Shown one piece after another: positions 61,981 through 64,000 of a DNA stretch of 64,000 nt. Source of the DNA: Archivesica marissinica (Eukaryota; Mollusca; Bivalvia; Venerida; Vesicomyidae); assembly GCA_014843695.1 (NCBI GenBank), contig CM026390.1:93000530-93064529 (forward strand), given 5' to 3'. The position numbers and the translations under genes are program-made. The stretch's first letter is position 1; every line of letters starts with the position of its first letter. The notes under the pieces were generated by a model that did no database searches, was not told the DNA's origin, and saw nothing but the letters and a program-made list of their open reading frames with translations.

Positions 61981-62259
61981 TAGAGTGAAATGATGTCTAT
62001 AAGCACGTAGGTTTGTATATATACGTGGTATTGGTACCCACAGCACAGACTGTCTCTCTATATATAGAGTGAAATGATGTCTATAAGCACGTAGGTTTGT
62101 ATATATACGTGGTATTGCTACCCACAGCACAGAATGTCTCTCTATATATAGAGTGAAATGATGTCTATAAACACGTAGGTTTGTATATATACGTGGTATT
62201 GGTACCCACAGCACAGACTGTCTCTCTATATATAGAGTGAAATGATGTATATAAACACG
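61981..62259. repeat. 84-bp tandem array (3.3 units), related to the 43-bp array
   Basis: Units start at 61981, 62065, 62149 and 62233 (TAGAGTGAAATGATGTCTAT...). Each contains the CACAGCACAG-xx-TGTCTCT-ATATA core of the adjacent 43-bp array plus a 40-bp insertion with GTATATATACGTGGTATT. A minus-strand frame across it gives a 28-residue repeat (HHFTLYIERQSVLWVPIPR), a by-product of 84 being divisible by three. Confidence 0.93.
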
Positions 62260-62301
62260 GATATATGTTTGGTTGTTTTTGCAACTTATTCCATATTTCA
62301 G

Positions 62302-62727
62302 ATGACGAAATCTGCACCACCACAACGCACTATTACTGCACGCAATAGCTATGGTACAGGTCAAGGAAGACAGAGTTCCACTGCACATGCAATTAAGACT
62401 AAGTCGTCTGCTGACATTTCTGCAATAAGTATTGAAGATATTTACCAGTCCGCCGAAAGGGAACGGTTACATTATAGTTCAGCATACAGACGACAAAATC
62501 TTGCACATGCACAGAGTCAGACGCAATTCTTTCGCAATGACCAATGCAGTCCTATTTCCCGCCCACACACTAGTGCCAGTCGGCATATCCACGCAATCCG
62601 GTGGCAATCAAATACACAAATCAGTGGCTGGAGTGAACCGATGGTGTCGCTTCCCAACTCTATCGTGCCACATCCAGGTATTTGTATGGAAACGTGTACC
62701 ACAGACGGATATGTAGTCCAGTGGTAA
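62302..62727 (+). CDS. Exon-like ORF of unknown function, ended by a SINE insertion
   Basis: The ATG at 62302 follows a pyrimidine-rich tract ending TTCCATATTTCAG, a good splice acceptor, so translation may also continue from an upstream exon. The 141-codon frame (MTKSAPPQRTITARNSYG...) is Ser/Thr/Gln/Arg-rich, hydrophilic, with no signal peptide, membrane segment or domain that I recognise. Base composition is less AT-rich than the flanks. The last residues after ETC are encoded by the SINE at 62700. If the SINE and one copy of its target duplication are removed, the frame ends after ETCT at a TAG. Another plus frame (62432-62716) and a minus frame are also open, which weakens the case. Could be a last exon, a fragment of a mobile element, or chance. 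Confidence 0.4.
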   Translation: MTKSAPPQRTITARNSYGTGQGRQSSTAHAIKTKSSADISAISIEDIYQSAERERLHYSSAYRRQNLAHAQSQTQFFRNDQCSPISRPHTSASRHIHAIRWQSNTQISGWSEPMVSLPNSIVPHPGICMETCTTDGYVVQW

Positions 62728-63005
62728 CATGCTGGACTGGTAATCCAGGGATCGCAGGTTCGATCCCCCGTCTGACCCTAATACAATTAACAGTCTTTCA
62801 GATGGGACGTTAAACCGAGGTCTCGTGTCGGTGCTTTACACCGTGCACGTAAAAGAACCAGATGGAACTCTGGAATGGGTCTCTGTCTGTATCACTGCAC
62901 TATCCTCCAAAATCTAAAATGACTAATATCTTCAGGAGGCGTCGCTCATATGGGCAGCCGGTAGCGACGATAAATAAACGTAAAACACACACACGAAACG
63001 TGTAC
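62689..63005 (+). mobile_element. Complete SINE-1 with perfect 11-bp target-site duplication
   Basis: GAAACGTGTAC at 62689-62699 recurs at 62995-63005. The element (62700-62994) has the head CACAGACGGATATGTAGTCC, the Thr-like anticodon loop, the B box GGTTCGATCCC, the body to GGCAGCCGGTAGCGACGATA, and a tail AAATAAACGTAAAACACACA. It is close to the copy at 5787-6082, so this is a fairly young insertion. Confidence 0.93.
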
Positions 63006-63178
63006 GTAGTATGCGATTTGTGTTTGTTTCTGGATTAGATGTTAAGTTTAATCTTTCTTTTTTTCCCCGGTGAAATAGCGATTTTCTTTGGGGGGTTTTA
63101 AAATATACTTTTATTTTTAATTTTCACAATCACTTGATAACACTATCGATAATATACATGTGATCAGTACTATATGCA
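63006..63178. other. Unassigned spacer
   Basis: AT-rich sequence between the SINE and the 65-bp array; nothing recognised. Confidence 0.5.
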
Positions 63179-64000
63179 ATTTAACATTATAAATGTTCTA
63201 TATACACGAGATTACAGAATGCATTACTTAATCTAGTACAACAGTTTAACATTATAAATGTTCTATATACACGAGATTACAGAATGCATTACTTAATCTA
63301 GTACAACAGTTTAACATTATAAATGTTCTATATACACGAGATTACAGAATGCATTACTTAATCTAGTACAACAGTTTAACATTATAAATGTTCTATATAC
63401 ACGAGATTACAGAATGCATTACTTAATCTAGTACAACAGTTTAACATTATAAATGTTCTATATACATGAGATTACAGAATGCACTACTTAATCTAGTATG
63501 ACAGCTTAACATTACAAATGTTCTATATACATGAGATTACAGAATGCACTACTTAATCTAGTATGACAGCTTAACATTACAAATGTTCTATGTACATGAT
63601 ATTACAGAATGCATTACTTAATCTAGTATAACACTTTAACATTATAAATGTTCTATATACATGAGATTACAGAATACATTACTTAATCTAGTATAACAGT
63701 TTAACATTATAAATGTTCTATGTACATGATATTACAGAATGCATTACTTAATCTAGTATAACAGTTTAACATTATAAATGTTCTATATACACGAGATTAC
63801 AGAATGCATTACTTAATCTAGTATAACAGTTTAACATTATAAATGTTCTATATACACGAGCTTACAGAATGCATTACTTAATCTAGTATGACAGTTTAAC
63901 ATTATAAATGTTCTATATACACGAGATTACAGAATGCATTACTTAATCTAGTATGACAGTTTAACATTATAAATGTTCTATATACATGAGATTACAGAAT
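63179..64000. repeat. 65-bp tandem array (at least 12.6 units), open at right edge
   Basis: Units: TTTAACATTATAAATGTTCT, ATATACACGAGATTACAGAA, TGCATTACTTAATCTAGTAC plus a short link. Four near-identical units at the left are followed by a subgroup with ACATGAGATT, GCACTACTT and TATGACAGC (63460-63600), then by further ACACGAG types. The palindromic AACATTATAAATGTT is present in most units. Confidence 0.97.

Noticed and set aside
61930..62388. 152-residue minus-strand ORF with 28-residue repeats
   Set aside because: By-product of the 84-bp array; the unique part is antisense to the 62302 ORF.

Overview
The window looks like accessory DNA from an animal genome, most likely a marine mollusc (bivalve-like). 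This is an inference from three things: there are no bacterial-type operons, there are several tRNA-headed SINE families, and there is a Ty3/Gypsy element with an unusual pol domain order. I find no convincing single-copy host gene. There is one plausible exon-like ORF near 62.3-62.7 kb.

Tandem repeats dominate. Eight families with different monomer lengths (27, 43, 40, 17, 26, 38/41, 43/84 and 65 bp) cover roughly 40 kb, about 63% of the window. Layout: 1-1714, 27-bp array running off the left edge; 2-4 kb, a MITE-like inverted-repeat block and two SINE pieces; 3.9-5.4 kb, a dead LINE reverse transcriptase whose interior carries a 43-bp minisatellite grown from its own coding sequence; 5.8-12.8 kb, SINEs, a second LINE RT fragment, hairpins and unassigned AT-rich DNA; 12801-27391, a 14.6-kb satellite of 40-bp units with higher-order duplications; 27.7-31.3 kb, SINEs, a duplicated block of about 370 bp and a 17-bp array; 31316-33943, a 26-bp array; 34823-53569, an 18.7-kb satellite with 38-bp and 41-bp monomers that are spatially sorted; 53570-60075, an LTR retrotransposon; 60-64 kb, a 200-bp tandem duplication, the 43/84-bp arrays, the exon-like ORF ended by a fresh SINE, and a 65-bp array running off the right edge.

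The most informative unit is the 6.5-kb LTR element. Its LTRs (about 973 bp) are nearly identical. Its domains run gag (CCHC knuckle), integrase (D,D35E plus a GPY/F-like tail), reverse transcriptase (YLDD), RNase H. Integrase ahead of RT is the Ty1/copia order, yet the enzymes read as Ty3/Gypsy. That matches the gmr1-like group first described from Atlantic cod. No protease is visible, and the first histidine of the integrase zinc finger is absent, so an internal deletion at the gag/integrase join is likely. Gag has a frameshift in an E/R-rich low-complexity run, integrase has an in-frame TAA, and RT has a frameshift at an A7 run. The copy is therefore defective although recent by LTR similarity.

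The SINEs fall into three recurring families (called SINE-1, -2 and -3 here). Two SINE-1 copies have perfect 11-bp target-site duplications. One of these landed at the stop codon of the exon-like ORF.
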